Shown: piece by piece, positions 42,402 through 50,175 of the stretch | Position numbering within the stretch: position 1 is the stretch's first letter | Layout of the letters: each line of letters starts with the position of its first letter | Assembly (NCBI GenBank): GCA_947500035.1 | Contig: CANMQP010000008.1 | Location: 98,928 to 162,927, forward strand | DNA: 64,000 nucleotides | From: an uncultured Kiloniellaceae bacterium | GTDB taxonomy: Bacteria > Pseudomonadota > Alphaproteobacteria > Kiloniellales > Kiloniellaceae | Direction: 5' to 3' | Notes under the pieces: generated by a model | The model's database searches: none | Told to the model about the DNA's origin: nothing | What the model saw: only the letters and a program-made list of their open reading frames with translations | Made by a program: the position numbers and the translations under genes

Positions 42402-42499
42402 TCGTATTTTAAACAGGCTTTAGGGGCGTCGACCCCTCTCACCGGGCCGACAGGCCCGCTTTCGAGGTCGCTCCTGCCTAAAGCCTGTTTAAAATACGA
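42402..42499. repeat. 98-nt hairpin with perfect 23-bp arms
   Basis: Bases 42402-42424 and 42477-42499 are perfect inverted complements over 23 positions. Inside, CGACC (42430-42434) pairs with GGTCG (42466-42470) and GGGCC (42444-42448) with GGCCC (42453-42457) around GACA. The outer arms are AT-rich and the core GC-rich. No T-run and no open frame cover it. It ends 35 bases before the CueR-type operator. Perfect arms of this length imply recent origin or selection for structure. Confidence 0.75.
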
Positions 42500-42534
42500 T
42501 CAAGGCCATCAAGGAATATGAATCCTCAACCTAG

Positions 42535-42560
42535 CCTTCCACAAACAGGAAGGTTATGCT
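42535..42560 (+). promoter_or_regulatory. CueR-type promoter and operator
   Basis: CCTTCC (42535-42540), 7 bases, GGAAGG (42548-42553), then TATGCT (42555-42560) as -10. This is the arrangement of copper-responsive MerR promoters (CCTTCC-N7-GGAAGG, with a long spacer). It points toward the cueR-like gene at 42729, so autoregulation is expected, with a leader of about 160 bases. Confidence 0.65.
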
Positions 42561-42728
42561 GGCCTAGAGGCAAATGCTCCGTTCTTACGGCAGTCGAGAG
42601 GTCTGTGCCGAAGTTACAGGTCGTCTTTTGGCGCGAAGTGCCTCCAAGCCTAGGCATAGCTTGCAGCCAAGAAGCTGCGGAGGGCTTCAAGAAAGCCGTG
42701 GTCCGCAGAAAACAGATAGAGACTCAAT

Positions 42729-43118
42729 GTGAAAATCGGTGAAGCTTCAGAACTCAGCGATCTGCCCGCGAAAACCATTCGCTACTACGAAGACATCGGA
42801 CTGGTGCAGTCAGATCGTCTGGACAACGGGTATCGGGACTACAGCAAGCAGCAGATTCATAAACTCAGGTTCATTCAAAGGTCCCGCAGCCTCGGATTCA
42901 CCGTTGAGCAGTGCCGCACCCTCCTCTCGCTCTATGACGATCCCGACCGCTCCAGTGCCGACGTCCGGGCCCTGGCCGAAAATCATCTTGAGGAAATCGA
43001 GCAGAAGATCCAGGAGCTGGCTGCGATGCGCGACACCCTCTCGCAGCTGATTAAATCCTGCCAGGGCGATCACCGGCCGGACTGCCCGATCCTGAACGAC
43101 CTCGCGGGCAGTAAATGA
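42729..43118 (+). CDS. cueR: MerR-family copper-responsive regulator (CueR/HmrR-like)
   Basis: A 129-residue MerR regulator from a GTG at 42729. The winged helix starts MKIGEASELSDLPAKTIRYYEDIGL; a long dimerisation helix spans about residues 75-110, and the C-terminal metal loop reads CQGDHRPDCPIL, the two-cysteine signature of Cu(I) sensors of the CueR/HmrR type. A matching CCTTCC-N7-GGAAGG promoter lies upstream. No copper ATPase or chaperone gene is adjacent, which is unusual; target genes must be elsewhere. The nearest copper-related genes are the blue copper protein and peroxidase at 48-49 kb. Confidence 0.88.
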   Translation: MKIGEASELSDLPAKTIRYYEDIGLVQSDRLDNGYRDYSKQQIHKLRFIQRSRSLGFTVEQCRTLLSLYDDPDRSSADVRALAENHLEEIEQKIQELAAMRDTLSQLIKSCQGDHRPDCPILNDLAGSK

Positions 43119-43206
43119 GATCCGATCTGATTCGGGCTGGCGTTACCGTACAAGCCTGTTCTTCCGGCAGGATTGCGTTGTGGCGGTAAGTCGGCACGGA
43201 CCATAG

Positions 43207-44718
43207 CTATTTCAGTTCTCGCTGAAGGCTCTCCTCACGCGCCCCGCGTTCCTTCATGATCAGCTTGTACGCCGTGTAGTACTTGAAGATATTGCTGACA
43301 TACTGAACCGTCTCGCGGCCAATCCTCTTGGCCGCAATCAATTCTACATTGCGGAACCATTTGTTCTGATCGAGGCCGGACGCATCCGCTTCCCTGCGTA
43401 ACCTGGCGACCTTGGCAGGTCCGGCATTATAGGCCGCCGCCGCGAAGAGCCACTGATCCATGAGAGCGATATCATCTGACTTAAAGTAGCGGTCATGCAG
43501 GAAATGCAGATACTTCACCCCTGCATGAATGTTCGGCTCCAGCTCTTCGATGTTTGGGATACCGACCACGGGATCGCGCGCCGTGCTGGGCAGGAGCTGC
43601 ATGACCCCAATGGCACCCGCCTCACTTCGTTTGCTCTGGTCAAAGGCGGATTCCTGATATCCCAGGGCTCCGACGAGCAGCCAATCAAGACCATATTGTC
43701 CCGAGTATTTCCGGAGAAACCCGACGGCGGTGTTGAACTTCTCAAGCTCGTCCGGATCAAGCGCATTGCGGACAAAGCTGGTATCCTCGAGATATCTCTT
43801 AAAGAGGATATTGCCCAGGAGCGTGCCCTTCTTGCTTGTTTTGATAAAGCGGTTCACGACCGCTTTGAGCTTTGGGCTGTTCTTTCGGAAGGCCCAGGCA
43901 ATCTCGCCGCCATTCTTGACGACCAGATTCGGATGAAGGCGGATATCCTCGAAAACCTGAGCCCAGAATTCAGCCTTGTGCCTGTCGACAACCGCCATTG
44001 GAAGCAGGCCGGCATTTACCATCTCCAGAAGATCCGAATCTTCGAGGTTCTCATCGGCATCAATGACTTCAAGCGTCCCGACCCCTTTCGCTTTCAGGCT
44101 GTCGTTGAGGTGACGGATGCTCGTCGCATAGCTACTGGAGGGCCGGACGTGAATGGACTTCCCAGCCAGTCCTTCCAGCTTGTTCGGCGCAGAAACGCCG
44201 GCGTTCGTAACCAGGATCTCATCGACATCCGTTAAAAGCGGATCGGAAAAATCCACCAATGCCTGACGTTCGGAAGTAACGGTCAGGTTTCCGACCGCGA
44301 TGTCACCAAGACCAGTCAGCAGACCTTCGATCAAGAGGTCCCGCCGGACCGGGATAAAGATCACCTGGACCTTCAGCGTTCGCCGCTTCAACTCCTTGTT
44401 GATCTGCGCCTCAAAGGCCGTCACCATTTCGTAAGCGAGCCCGAGTTGTCGTCCGCGGTCGATGAAGTAGTAGGTTCTGTTATAGGGAATCAGAACGCGA
44501 ATGCGATTGCGCTCGACCATCCCGTCGAAGTCACCGGTCCAGGTTTTCAGGAGGGCCCTCTCGTCGGCGAGAAGAGGTTTCGGATCGGCGGCATTCTGCG
44601 CGAAGACCTTGGCTGGGATTGCGAGTGCAATCAGCAGACAGGCTGCCGAGAAGATCTGAAGAGTCTTTAGCCTGAGCGGCGGATCATCTTTGAAACGATG
44701 GATCTTTTTCCACAACAC
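43207..44718 (-). CDS. MltF-like membrane-bound lytic transglycosylase
   Basis: A 503-residue two-domain protein. An N-terminal hydrophobic segment (about 25-42, ending KVFA) serves as signal or anchor. Residues about 70-300 form an SBP_bac_3-like domain (RIRVLIPYNRTYYFIDRGRQ-type start) and about 335-470 an SLT lytic transglycosylase domain with the catalytic Glu in YQESAFDQSKRSEAGAIGVMQL and later YNAGPAKVARLR. It cleaves peptidoglycan glycan strands in the periplasm. Overall architecture and length match MltF. It is co-directional with the PAS gene upstream, 53 bases apart. Confidence 0.87.
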   Translation of the reverse strand: MLWKKIHRFKDDPPLRLKTLQIFSAACLLIALAIPAKVFAQNAADPKPLLADERALLKTWTGDFDGMVERNRIRVLIPYNRTYYFIDRGRQLGLAYEMVTAFEAQINKELKRRTLKVQVIFIPVRRDLLIEGLLTGLGDIAVGNLTVTSERQALVDFSDPLLTDVDEILVTNAGVSAPNKLEGLAGKSIHVRPSSSYATSIRHLNDSLKAKGVGTLEVIDADENLEDSDLLEMVNAGLLPMAVVDRHKAEFWAQVFEDIRLHPNLVVKNGGEIAWAFRKNSPKLKAVVNRFIKTSKKGTLLGNILFKRYLEDTSFVRNALDPDELEKFNTAVGFLRKYSGQYGLDWLLVGALGYQESAFDQSKRSEAGAIGVMQLLPSTARDPVVGIPNIEELEPNIHAGVKYLHFLHDRYFKSDDIALMDQWLFAAAAYNAGPAKVARLRREADASGLDQNKWFRNVELIAAKRIGRETVQYVSNIFKYYTAYKLIMKERGAREESLQRELK

Positions 44719-44771
44719 GGTTCAGATCCTCTGTTGAGTCCTTTACGACAAGCCATCAAACTTATCAGACT

Positions 44772-45347
44772 CTAGCGCACTTCGCCTTTGAAAATCGGCA
44801 AATTACAAACCAAAAACCGTTTGATCTCACCATCCTGACCGAGTGGTAAGATGAGCCGGTGCCAATGGCTGACCGTAATCGCGGGCGGCGCCTCGTGAAT
44901 CGTGTAGACCGGACAGCGCAACCGCTGCGCAGCGATATAGCAGGCCGCGAAGAAGGTTTGTATCATTGTGGTGGACTCGAGATCCCAAACTCCCCGTCCG
45001 GTCATATCAAAGCCGGAAACCGCGGCGATACGGGAGCCATAGAGCGCGTAGCGGAAATCTTCGTTCTCTTCATCGATGTCGATCAGGATGAGATACCCGA
45101 GCGCCGGCCTGACGTCTTCCGGCGTGATCTTAACGACATCCGGCACCCCGTTGACCTTCGGCAATCGTGACCAGAACCGCAGCACCGAGCGAAGCTGCTC
45201 TGCCGGCAAGCTTTCAAAGTCGGGATTGCACTCAAGATGCAGGTCGTTAAGCGAGAGTCCAAGATACTGCGACGGCGATTGGTCAATACTGCCGGATAGG
45301 TAGCTTACGATCTTCTCAGAGAGGTCTCTAGCCTCCGCACGACTCAT
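44772..45347 (-). CDS. PAS-domain protein (PAS_5 type)
   Basis: A 191-residue soluble protein with one PAS-like domain at about 50-185, of the stand-alone type common in Rhodospirillales: FWSRLPKVNGVPDVVKITPEDV, then YLILIDIDEE and RYALYGSRIAAVSGFDMTGR. No output domain is attached. Such proteins have no settled function and may bind a ligand or partner. It starts at an ATG (44772-45347 in minus orientation) and precedes the MltF-like gene. The upstream 450-base spacer holds a palindromic element. Confidence 0.75.
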   Translation of the reverse strand: MSRAEARDLSEKIVSYLSGSIDQSPSQYLGLSLNDLHLECNPDFESLPAEQLRSVLRFWSRLPKVNGVPDVVKITPEDVRPALGYLILIDIDEENEDFRYALYGSRIAAVSGFDMTGRGVWDLESTTMIQTFFAACYIAAQRLRCPVYTIHEAPPAITVSHWHRLILPLGQDGEIKRFLVCNLPIFKGEVR

Positions 45348-45472
45348 TAAAATACCCCAAGATGCAGCCCTGAATCGACTCCTTCCGCCAAGAGTCCCGA
45401 TTGAGTCAGAAAGCGCAACAACAAACGGAAACCCGTCGGAGAGTTCTCAACCTGTTGCCCCAGCCGCAGAGC

Positions 45473-45538
45473 CTAGTGTGATGTTTCTGAAATTCGCCGC
45501 ATAGTCTGCGGCGAGTTTTGGAGACTGAATCACACTAG
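45473..45538. repeat. 66-nt palindromic element with CTAG ends
   Basis: CTAGTGTGAT (45473-45482) is inverted as ATCACACTAG (45529-45538), and TCGCCGC (45494-45500) as GCGGCGA (45508-45514). The intervening bases are unpaired. Ends resembling TAG...CTA and a length near 65 also describe the element at 30638-30701. Palindromes of this look are dispersed in many alphaproteobacterial genomes. Confidence 0.6.
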
Positions 45539-45680
45539 ATTAAATGAAGTGAATTTCAGATTCGGGATACCAACACGCTTGCCGGTGTTTGCGGATCGCG
45601 GATTGCATGGTCGCCCACTCTTTGAACGAGATATGCCCTGCAATCAGATCATCCCTCACCAAGAGAGTGAGAGACTTACA

Positions 45681-45710
45681 AAGAACCGCCTGAAAAAGAA
45701 CCGCCTGAAA
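45681..45710. repeat. Perfect 15-bp tandem duplication
   Basis: AAGAACCGCCTGAAA occurs twice head to tail (45681-45695 and 45696-45710) in the spacer downstream of the chemoreceptor gene. It is noncoding and probably a slippage product; no function is evident. Confidence 0.8.
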
Positions 45711-45730
45711 CTACGATCGGAAGACGAAGA

Positions 45731-45757
45731 CGGCGGCTGCCGCAATGACAGCCGCCG
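45731..45757 (-). terminator. Probable terminator of the chemoreceptor gene
   Basis: CGGCGGCTG (45731-45739) and CAGCCGCCG (45749-45757) form a perfect 9-base stem with a 9-base loop, 42 bases past the chemoreceptor stop. On the minus strand it is followed by a T-rich but not pure tract (TCTTCGTCTTCC), so strength is moderate. Confidence 0.55.
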
Positions 45758-45798
45758 CTCAGGAGTCCTGAAAAACGTCCGGTTTGGGGCCGCGCGGA

Positions 45799-48120
45799 TC
45801 AGGCCGCTTGCTCCTGTTTCATCTGCGGTTCTGGGAGAAACGAAGCAATTTCATTGCGGAACGCTTCCCAGCCCTCAAATGCGATATGCAACCCCCTCTC
45901 CGACGTGCCCACAACCTTGGCAGTTATCGGCATCGGCATCTTATCAATCTGCAAAGTCAGACTTTCGCCCGGGGAAAAGACGCTATCGGTTTTTATGCGC
46001 GCACCACCAAGCGAGAGATCACAAATCCGACCGTGACTATTCACACCGTCACATTCGATGGCCACTGGCCAGTCGCCCTCGAACCTGGGGTGCTGGCGCC
46101 GGTTCCCTTCGGGGGTCTTCCGAAAAGTCCTCATCATCTCCTCTGGTTCGCCGGCTTCATTGGCTCCCTCACGCACCTCCTCAACAAAGGAGGTAATTTC
46201 GGCGCGCAGAACGCTTGAGGACTCCATCAGACTGCGGGCGCGCTCGAGCACCAGTTCAGCCGAGTTTCCGGTTTCCCGAACCACATCCTGGACCTCGACA
46301 ATACTGGTTGAAACACTCTGAGTACCCTGCGCGGTGGTCGCGACGTTCGACGCGATTTCCCGGGTCGCCGCACCCTGCTGCTGAACTGTGCCGGAAATTG
46401 TCGAGACAATCTCATCCATTTGTCCGACGATTTCGCCAATCCCGCGGATCGCGGCAACGGCTTCATCCGTGACACCCTGGATCTGACCGATTTGATCCGA
46501 AATCTCATGGGTCGCATTCGCAGTCTGACCGGCAAGGCTTTTAACCTCGTTTGCAACGACCGCAAAACCCTTCCCGGCTTCACCGGCGCGGGCGGCCTCA
46601 ATCGTGGCGTTGAGGGCCAGAAGATTGGTTTGCTCGGTGATGTCCGAAATCATACTGACCACGGCCCCGATCTTTTTGGCCGCTTCGTCGAGCCCCTGGA
46701 CCGTGGCATTTGTCCGTTCGATCTGTTTGACGGCCCGTCCCGAAATCTCCGACGACTGCACGACCTGGCGATCGATTTCATCAACGGAGCTTGAAAGTTC
46801 CTCGGTGGCCGTGGCAACGGTCTGAACGCCGCTTGTCATGGATTCCGATGCCTTGACCACGCTGTCGGAACGGTTGCCGGCCAGTGCCGCATTGTCCGAC
46901 ATGGTCTGCGCCGTCGATTGCAGCTCCGACGCCGAACCGGAAACGTTTTCGACAACCCGCGTGACGCGCTTTTCGAAATCGGCCAGCAAGCGGTTGATCG
47001 CTTCCGCCTTTTCGATCTCGGCCCGGACTTTGATTTCACCCTGCTCACGCTCCATGCGCTTCACAGCAATGAGCTTCTCCCGGAAGACCTGAATCGCCTT
47101 GGCGATCGCACCGATCTCGTCATTGGTTTTAACTTGGAGATCCGCCGAAGTATCGCCGGCGGTCAAAGCACCCAGCACCTTTACGGTCTTACGCAGAGGC
47201 CGGACGATGGTCTGATTGAGTCCAAAGATAATCACCGTAACCAACAGGAGGCCAAGCCCCATGGCCGCAAGGGTAATGACCTGAACCTGTCCGACCTTCT
47301 CTTCCGCGGCCAACTGATACTCGAAGCCCTCGGCGGCCGTCGCTTCAACCAGATCCGACAGACCGGTTTGAATCTGTCCGGCAAGTTCAGGATCCTCGAT
47401 AAAGACCTCGCTCTCACCATCCAGGAAGGCTTGATTCTCTTCCTGCCATTTTTCGCCCAGTAACGTGACCTCATCCACCATCGCGCGGGTCTCTTCGGAC
47501 AGAGCACGCTCGCTGGCAATCTCGAGGTTATCCAGGAAGTTTTCGAAGTGTTCGGCGATCAGTTCGATCTGTTCGCTTTGGTCGACCGTTTCGGCTGCGG
47601 TGTCCGCTCCGGCCTCCGGCTCTGACTCCGGAACGGCTTGGGCCTGAACCTGGGTTTGGGTTTGAGTCTGCTCCGGCGCCACCGCCTTTGCGGCAGCCCC
47701 AAGAAGCCGTTGACGTTCACTCAATGCACCCGGTCGGACGCGTAACCGTTCGATCAGGTTCGCCTCGATGCCCGCAGCCTGAAACAGCAGGCGCTGCCGC
47801 TCACTTAAGCTTTTTGCTTGCGGCCCGGCCTCGACCAGGATTTGAGGTTCCGCAGGAGTTGGCGGCGCCAGGACCGGCTGCGGCGCGGATAGCGACACCG
47901 GCTCCGGGCGTGGCGACTGCAGGCGCGCGACCGTCGAATCGATCATGGCAAAGTCAGTTGCGGCTGCACGGGCAAAATTGATCGCCATCAGGGGTTTGTT
48001 GTACATCTCCATGGCCAGGTTGCCCAAACCCGTGACCGAGTAGAGGGCGTAACTGCCCAGCGCGGCGGTCATCAGCATAACCAGGAAAAAACACAAAAAT
48101 AGCTTGTATACGAGTGACAT
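45799..48120 (-). CDS. Methyl-accepting chemotaxis protein with C-terminal PilZ domain
   Basis: About 773 residues from the ATG at 48120 (SD GAGAGGTGGGG). Order: transmembrane helix 1 (about 5-30), a periplasmic region with an unusual Pro/Gln/Glu-rich insert and two SERQRLL units (about 60-165), helix 2 ([18 protein letters not shown]), HAMP (about 300-355), the MCP signalling domain with the hairpin-tip sequence [19 protein letters not shown], then a PilZ domain (about 670-760) with RRQHPRF and DLSLGGARI, the c-di-GMP-binding motifs. It probably links a periplasmic signal and c-di-GMP level to CheA. No che genes are adjacent. Confidence 0.88.
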   Translation of the reverse strand: MSLVYKLFLCFFLVMLMTAALGSYALYSVTGLGNLAMEMYNKPLMAINFARAAATDFAMIDSTVARLQSPRPEPVSLSAPQPVLAPPTPAEPQILVEAGPQAKSLSERQRLLFQAAGIEANLIERLRVRPGALSERQRLLGAAAKAVAPEQTQTQTQVQAQAVPESEPEAGADTAAETVDQSEQIELIAEHFENFLDNLEIASERALSEETRAMVDEVTLLGEKWQEENQAFLDGESEVFIEDPELAGQIQTGLSDLVEATAAEGFEYQLAAEEKVGQVQVITLAAMGLGLLLVTVIIFGLNQTIVRPLRKTVKVLGALTAGDTSADLQVKTNDEIGAIAKAIQVFREKLIAVKRMEREQGEIKVRAEIEKAEAINRLLADFEKRVTRVVENVSGSASELQSTAQTMSDNAALAGNRSDSVVKASESMTSGVQTVATATEELSSSVDEIDRQVVQSSEISGRAVKQIERTNATVQGLDEAAKKIGAVVSMISDITEQTNLLALNATIEAARAGEAGKGFAVVANEVKSLAGQTANATHEISDQIGQIQGVTDEAVAAIRGIGEIVGQMDEIVSTISGTVQQQGAATREIASNVATTAQGTQSVSTSIVEVQDVVRETGNSAELVLERARSLMESSSVLRAEITSFVEEVREGANEAGEPEEMMRTFRKTPEGNRRQHPRFEGDWPVAIECDGVNSHGRICDLSLGGARIKTDSVFSPGESLTLQIDKMPMPITAKVVGTSERGLHIAFEGWEAFRNEIASFLPEPQMKQEQAA

Positions 48121-48156
48121 GCCCCCACCTCTCAACAGACCCTGAACCAGCCGCAC

Positions 48157-48492
48157 TCACTTGACGACGACGGTCACCTTCATTTTCGGATGGATGCCGC
48201 AACGGACCTTGAACTTACCGTTCTTGTCAAAAAGCACGTCGATCTTTTCGCCCGGCTTTTGGATACCGCTGCTGACATCCATCTTTTTTATGACGATGTT
48301 GTGCTTGACCTTGTCATCGTTGACAAAGGTGATGCTGTCACCGACGGCAACCTCCATCTTCTTGGTGGAAAAGGCCTTTTCCGCCTGGGAAACGACGTGA
48401 CTGGTCGAGGCAAAGGCCGAGATGGCACCAAGACCGCCAACCGCAACAAGTGCCGCGGCACCAGTGCTTGCTTTGAACCCAAAATACTTCAT
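48157..48492 (-). CDS. Small blue copper protein (amicyanin/plastocyanin type)
   Basis: About 111 residues from the ATG at 48492. A signal peptide covers residues 1-29 (GAAALVAVGGLGAISAFA). The cupredoxin copper site is visible: His in KVKHNIVI, and the C-terminal loop CGIHPKM supplying Cys, His and Met. Such proteins shuttle electrons in the periplasm, in this case possibly to the cytochrome c peroxidase encoded 87 bases upstream on the same strand. The loop between Cys and His is short, as in amicyanin. Confidence 0.85.
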   Translation of the reverse strand: MKYFGFKASTGAAALVAVGGLGAISAFASTSHVVSQAEKAFSTKKMEVAVGDSITFVNDDKVKHNIVIKKMDVSSGIQKPGEKIDVLFDKNGKFKVRCGIHPKMKVTVVVK

Positions 48493-48579
48493 GCTGCACT
48501 CCAATAATTGTTTTTTTCGAGCACGATCCTTACTCTTGCGCCCCGGGTCTAAAGAGCTATCGCGCTTCGTCACCCGCGA

Positions 48580-49635
48580 TTAATTCGGTAGTACGGGAAT
48601 TTCGACCGGGTCGTCTTCGCTGGACAGGCTCTCGAGAAACGCGATCAGGTCGTCTTTCTCGGCGGCCGAAAGCTCGAAGGGTTTAATATCGTCGGACAAG
48701 CTTGGGCGTTCGGCGAAACCTGTGGCGTAGTGGTCGATGACCTCGCCGAGGGTCGCAAGAGAGCCGTTGTGCATGTAAGGCGCGCGCTCAACGATGTTGC
48801 GCAGCCCCGGCGTTTTGAAGGCGTGCTTGAACTCCGGCATGTCGTTCATTTCCGCGGCACGGCCGACATCGTCGGTGTCCAGGCCGATATCATGGAAGCT
48901 GTCATCGGTCATATTCCAGCCGGAATGACAGGCCACGCAGTTGGCTTTTGTATTGTAGATGACAAAGCCCCGTTTTGCGCTCTCGCTGATCGCACTTTCG
49001 TCTCCGTCGACCCAGTGGTCGAAGGGCGCGCGGTTCGAAACAATGGTGCGCTCGTAAGTGGCAATCGCCTGACCGATGGTCTCTTCAGAAATTTCCTGGT
49101 CTGGGAATGCCGCGGCGAACAACTCCCTATAGCCTTCGATTGCCTGCAGTTCCGCAATCAGTTCATCAAGCGGTTGGGCCATTTCCACGTCAGCCTGAAT
49201 CGGACCGAGCGCCTGCTCCTCGAGAGAATCCATGCGTCCGTCCCACATGAATATCTCTCCCCAGGCGAGGTTCAGAACAGTCGGCGTATGTCGACCGAGC
49301 CGGTTCATGCCATGACCGGCCCCCGTGGGTTGCCCGTCTTCCCAGCCGAAACTGGGATTGTGGCAGGACGCGCAGGAGAGAAGGTTGGAGCCGGACAGAC
49401 GCGGGTCGAAGAACAGCATCTTCCCCAGTTCGGCCTTTTCGACCGAATAGGGGTTTTCCTCTGGAAAAGGAATAGCGTTCGGCCTGACGTTCAGTTCAAT
49501 CATCTTCTGAAGCTCTGCAGGGTCGACACCTGCGACAGTCCGCGTGGCGATCTGCTCCGCCGCCATCGCCGGCATTGCTGCGGCAAAAACTCCGCCGGCG
49601 ATCAAGGAACGCCAGGAAATATCCAGTAAGTTCAT
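48580..49635 (-). CDS. Dihaem cytochrome c peroxidase (MauG/CcpA family)
   Basis: A 351-residue periplasmic protein with signal peptide (cleavage after AMAA, about residue 26). Two haem sites are seen: CASCHN in the N-terminal domain (about 93-98) and CVACHSGW in the C-terminal one (about 237-241). FFDPRLSGSNLLSCASC and FKTPGLRNIVERAPYMHNG are typical of bacterial dihaem peroxidases; MauG-type enzymes share the fold. It reduces hydrogen peroxide with electrons from a small carrier, plausibly the blue copper protein encoded next. A possible FNR-type site lies upstream. Confidence 0.88.
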   Translation of the reverse strand: MNLLDISWRSLIAGGVFAAAMPAMAAEQIATRTVAGVDPAELQKMIELNVRPNAIPFPEENPYSVEKAELGKMLFFDPRLSGSNLLSCASCHNPSFGWEDGQPTGAGHGMNRLGRHTPTVLNLAWGEIFMWDGRMDSLEEQALGPIQADVEMAQPLDELIAELQAIEGYRELFAAAFPDQEISEETIGQAIATYERTIVSNRAPFDHWVDGDESAISESAKRGFVIYNTKANCVACHSGWNMTDDSFHDIGLDTDDVGRAAEMNDMPEFKHAFKTPGLRNIVERAPYMHNGSLATLGEVIDHYATGFAERPSLSDDIKPFELSAAEKDDLIAFLESLSSEDDPVEIPVLPN

Positions 49636-49718
49636 TTTTCAGACTGCTGAAGCAGCCCCCCATAGCTCATTTTCGGTTCTTATGGCGGCCTAAGTTGAGC
49701 TCGCCCCGGAATGTGAAA

Positions 49719-49732
49719 AACATGCACATCAA
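49719..49732 (-). promoter_or_regulatory. Possible FNR/Anr-type site upstream of the peroxidase gene
   Basis: On the minus strand TTGATGTGCATGTT matches the consensus TTGAT-N4-ATCAA in the left half and two bases of the right half. It is 84 bases upstream of the peroxidase start, and such genes are often under oxygen control. One half-site is poor, so confidence is low. Confidence 0.3.
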
Positions 49733-49850
49733 GTGGCTAAAGATTAGGCAACCGGATTAAAAATTATTTAAAGCGAGAGGAGCACAGGAAAGAAAATACT
49801 TCCCACCAAGGCGAGAAACTTAAACGAAACCTGCAAGCCAAAGGAGACCT

Positions 49851-49925
49851 ATGAAATCAGCGAAGGAAGTCTCTATATTTACTTGTTTTGCTTATGCTTT
49901 ATCGAAACAAGGTTTATTAAAATGA
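49851..49925 (+). CDS. Candidate micro-ORF (24 codons)
   Basis: ATG at 49851 follows AAGGAG (49841-49846) at 4 bases and runs for 24 codons to a TGA at 49923. The peptide begins MKSAKEVSIFTCFAYALSKQ, with a hydrophobic centre that could be a short membrane segment. Its stop overlaps the next ATG (ATGA). The region is AT-rich compared with flanking genes. I recognise no family. Confidence 0.3.
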   Translation: MKSAKEVSIFTCFAYALSKQGLLK

Positions 49926-50044
49926 GAAAGGAAGGAATTACTTTAAGTAAGCGACACGTGACGTCCACACTGTTGATGTCCCAACTGGCATATGCAACTA
50001 AAGACGAATTTATTTGTATCACCGCAGTCCGTTTTCACAACTAA
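49922..50044 (+). CDS. Candidate micro-ORF (40 codons) coupled to the preceding one
   Basis: It starts inside the stop of the 24-codon frame (ATGA) and encodes 40 residues beginning MRKEGITLSKRHVTSTLLMS and ending AVRFHN. It is basic at the N-terminus and holds one cysteine. The coupling pattern is that of an operon, but both frames are short and could be chance. It ends 75 bases before the 50120 terminator hairpin. Confidence 0.25.
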   Translation: MRKEGITLSKRHVTSTLLMSQLAYATKDEFICITAVRFHN

Positions 50045-50119
50045 AAATGGTTTATTCAAATTACAGCACTTATCCATTCACGCGAGTATCAAGCCCAGAA
50101 CAACATAATCTAAATAGAA

Positions 50120-50160
50120 AACGGGCGGCGGATCCTTGTGAAATACCGCCGCCCGTTTTT
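50120..50160. terminator. Strong bidirectional terminator
   Basis: AACGGGCGGCGG (50120-50131) and CCGCCGCCCGTT (50146-50157) form a perfect 12-base GC-rich stem with a 14-base loop. A T-run follows on the plus strand and a shorter one (TTTTC) on the minus strand. It serves the minus-strand molybdenum hydroxylase operon ending at 50176 and possibly the micro-ORF transcript. Confidence 0.85.
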
Positions 50161-50175
50161 TAGAGCCAATGGACG

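Noticed and set aside
42402..42499. Integron attC site
   Set aside because: The arms lack the GTTRRRY/RYYYAAC core pattern, there is no extrahelical-base asymmetry, and no integrase or cassettes are present.
42574..42732. 52-codon frame between the CueR promoter and cueR
   Set aside because: It lacks an SD and any metal-binding pattern, and its composition looks like untranslated leader; its stop overlapping the cueR start is probably chance.
42518..42742. 74-codon plus-strand frame overlapping the CueR operator and cueR start
   Set aside because: It would be translated through the operator and upstream of the promoter's own start, and overlaps cueR in another frame.
45500..46220. Plus-strand frames of 140-215 codons near the chemoreceptor 3' end
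   Set aside because: They are antisense to the PilZ part of the chemoreceptor gene and extend into the spacer with its hairpin.
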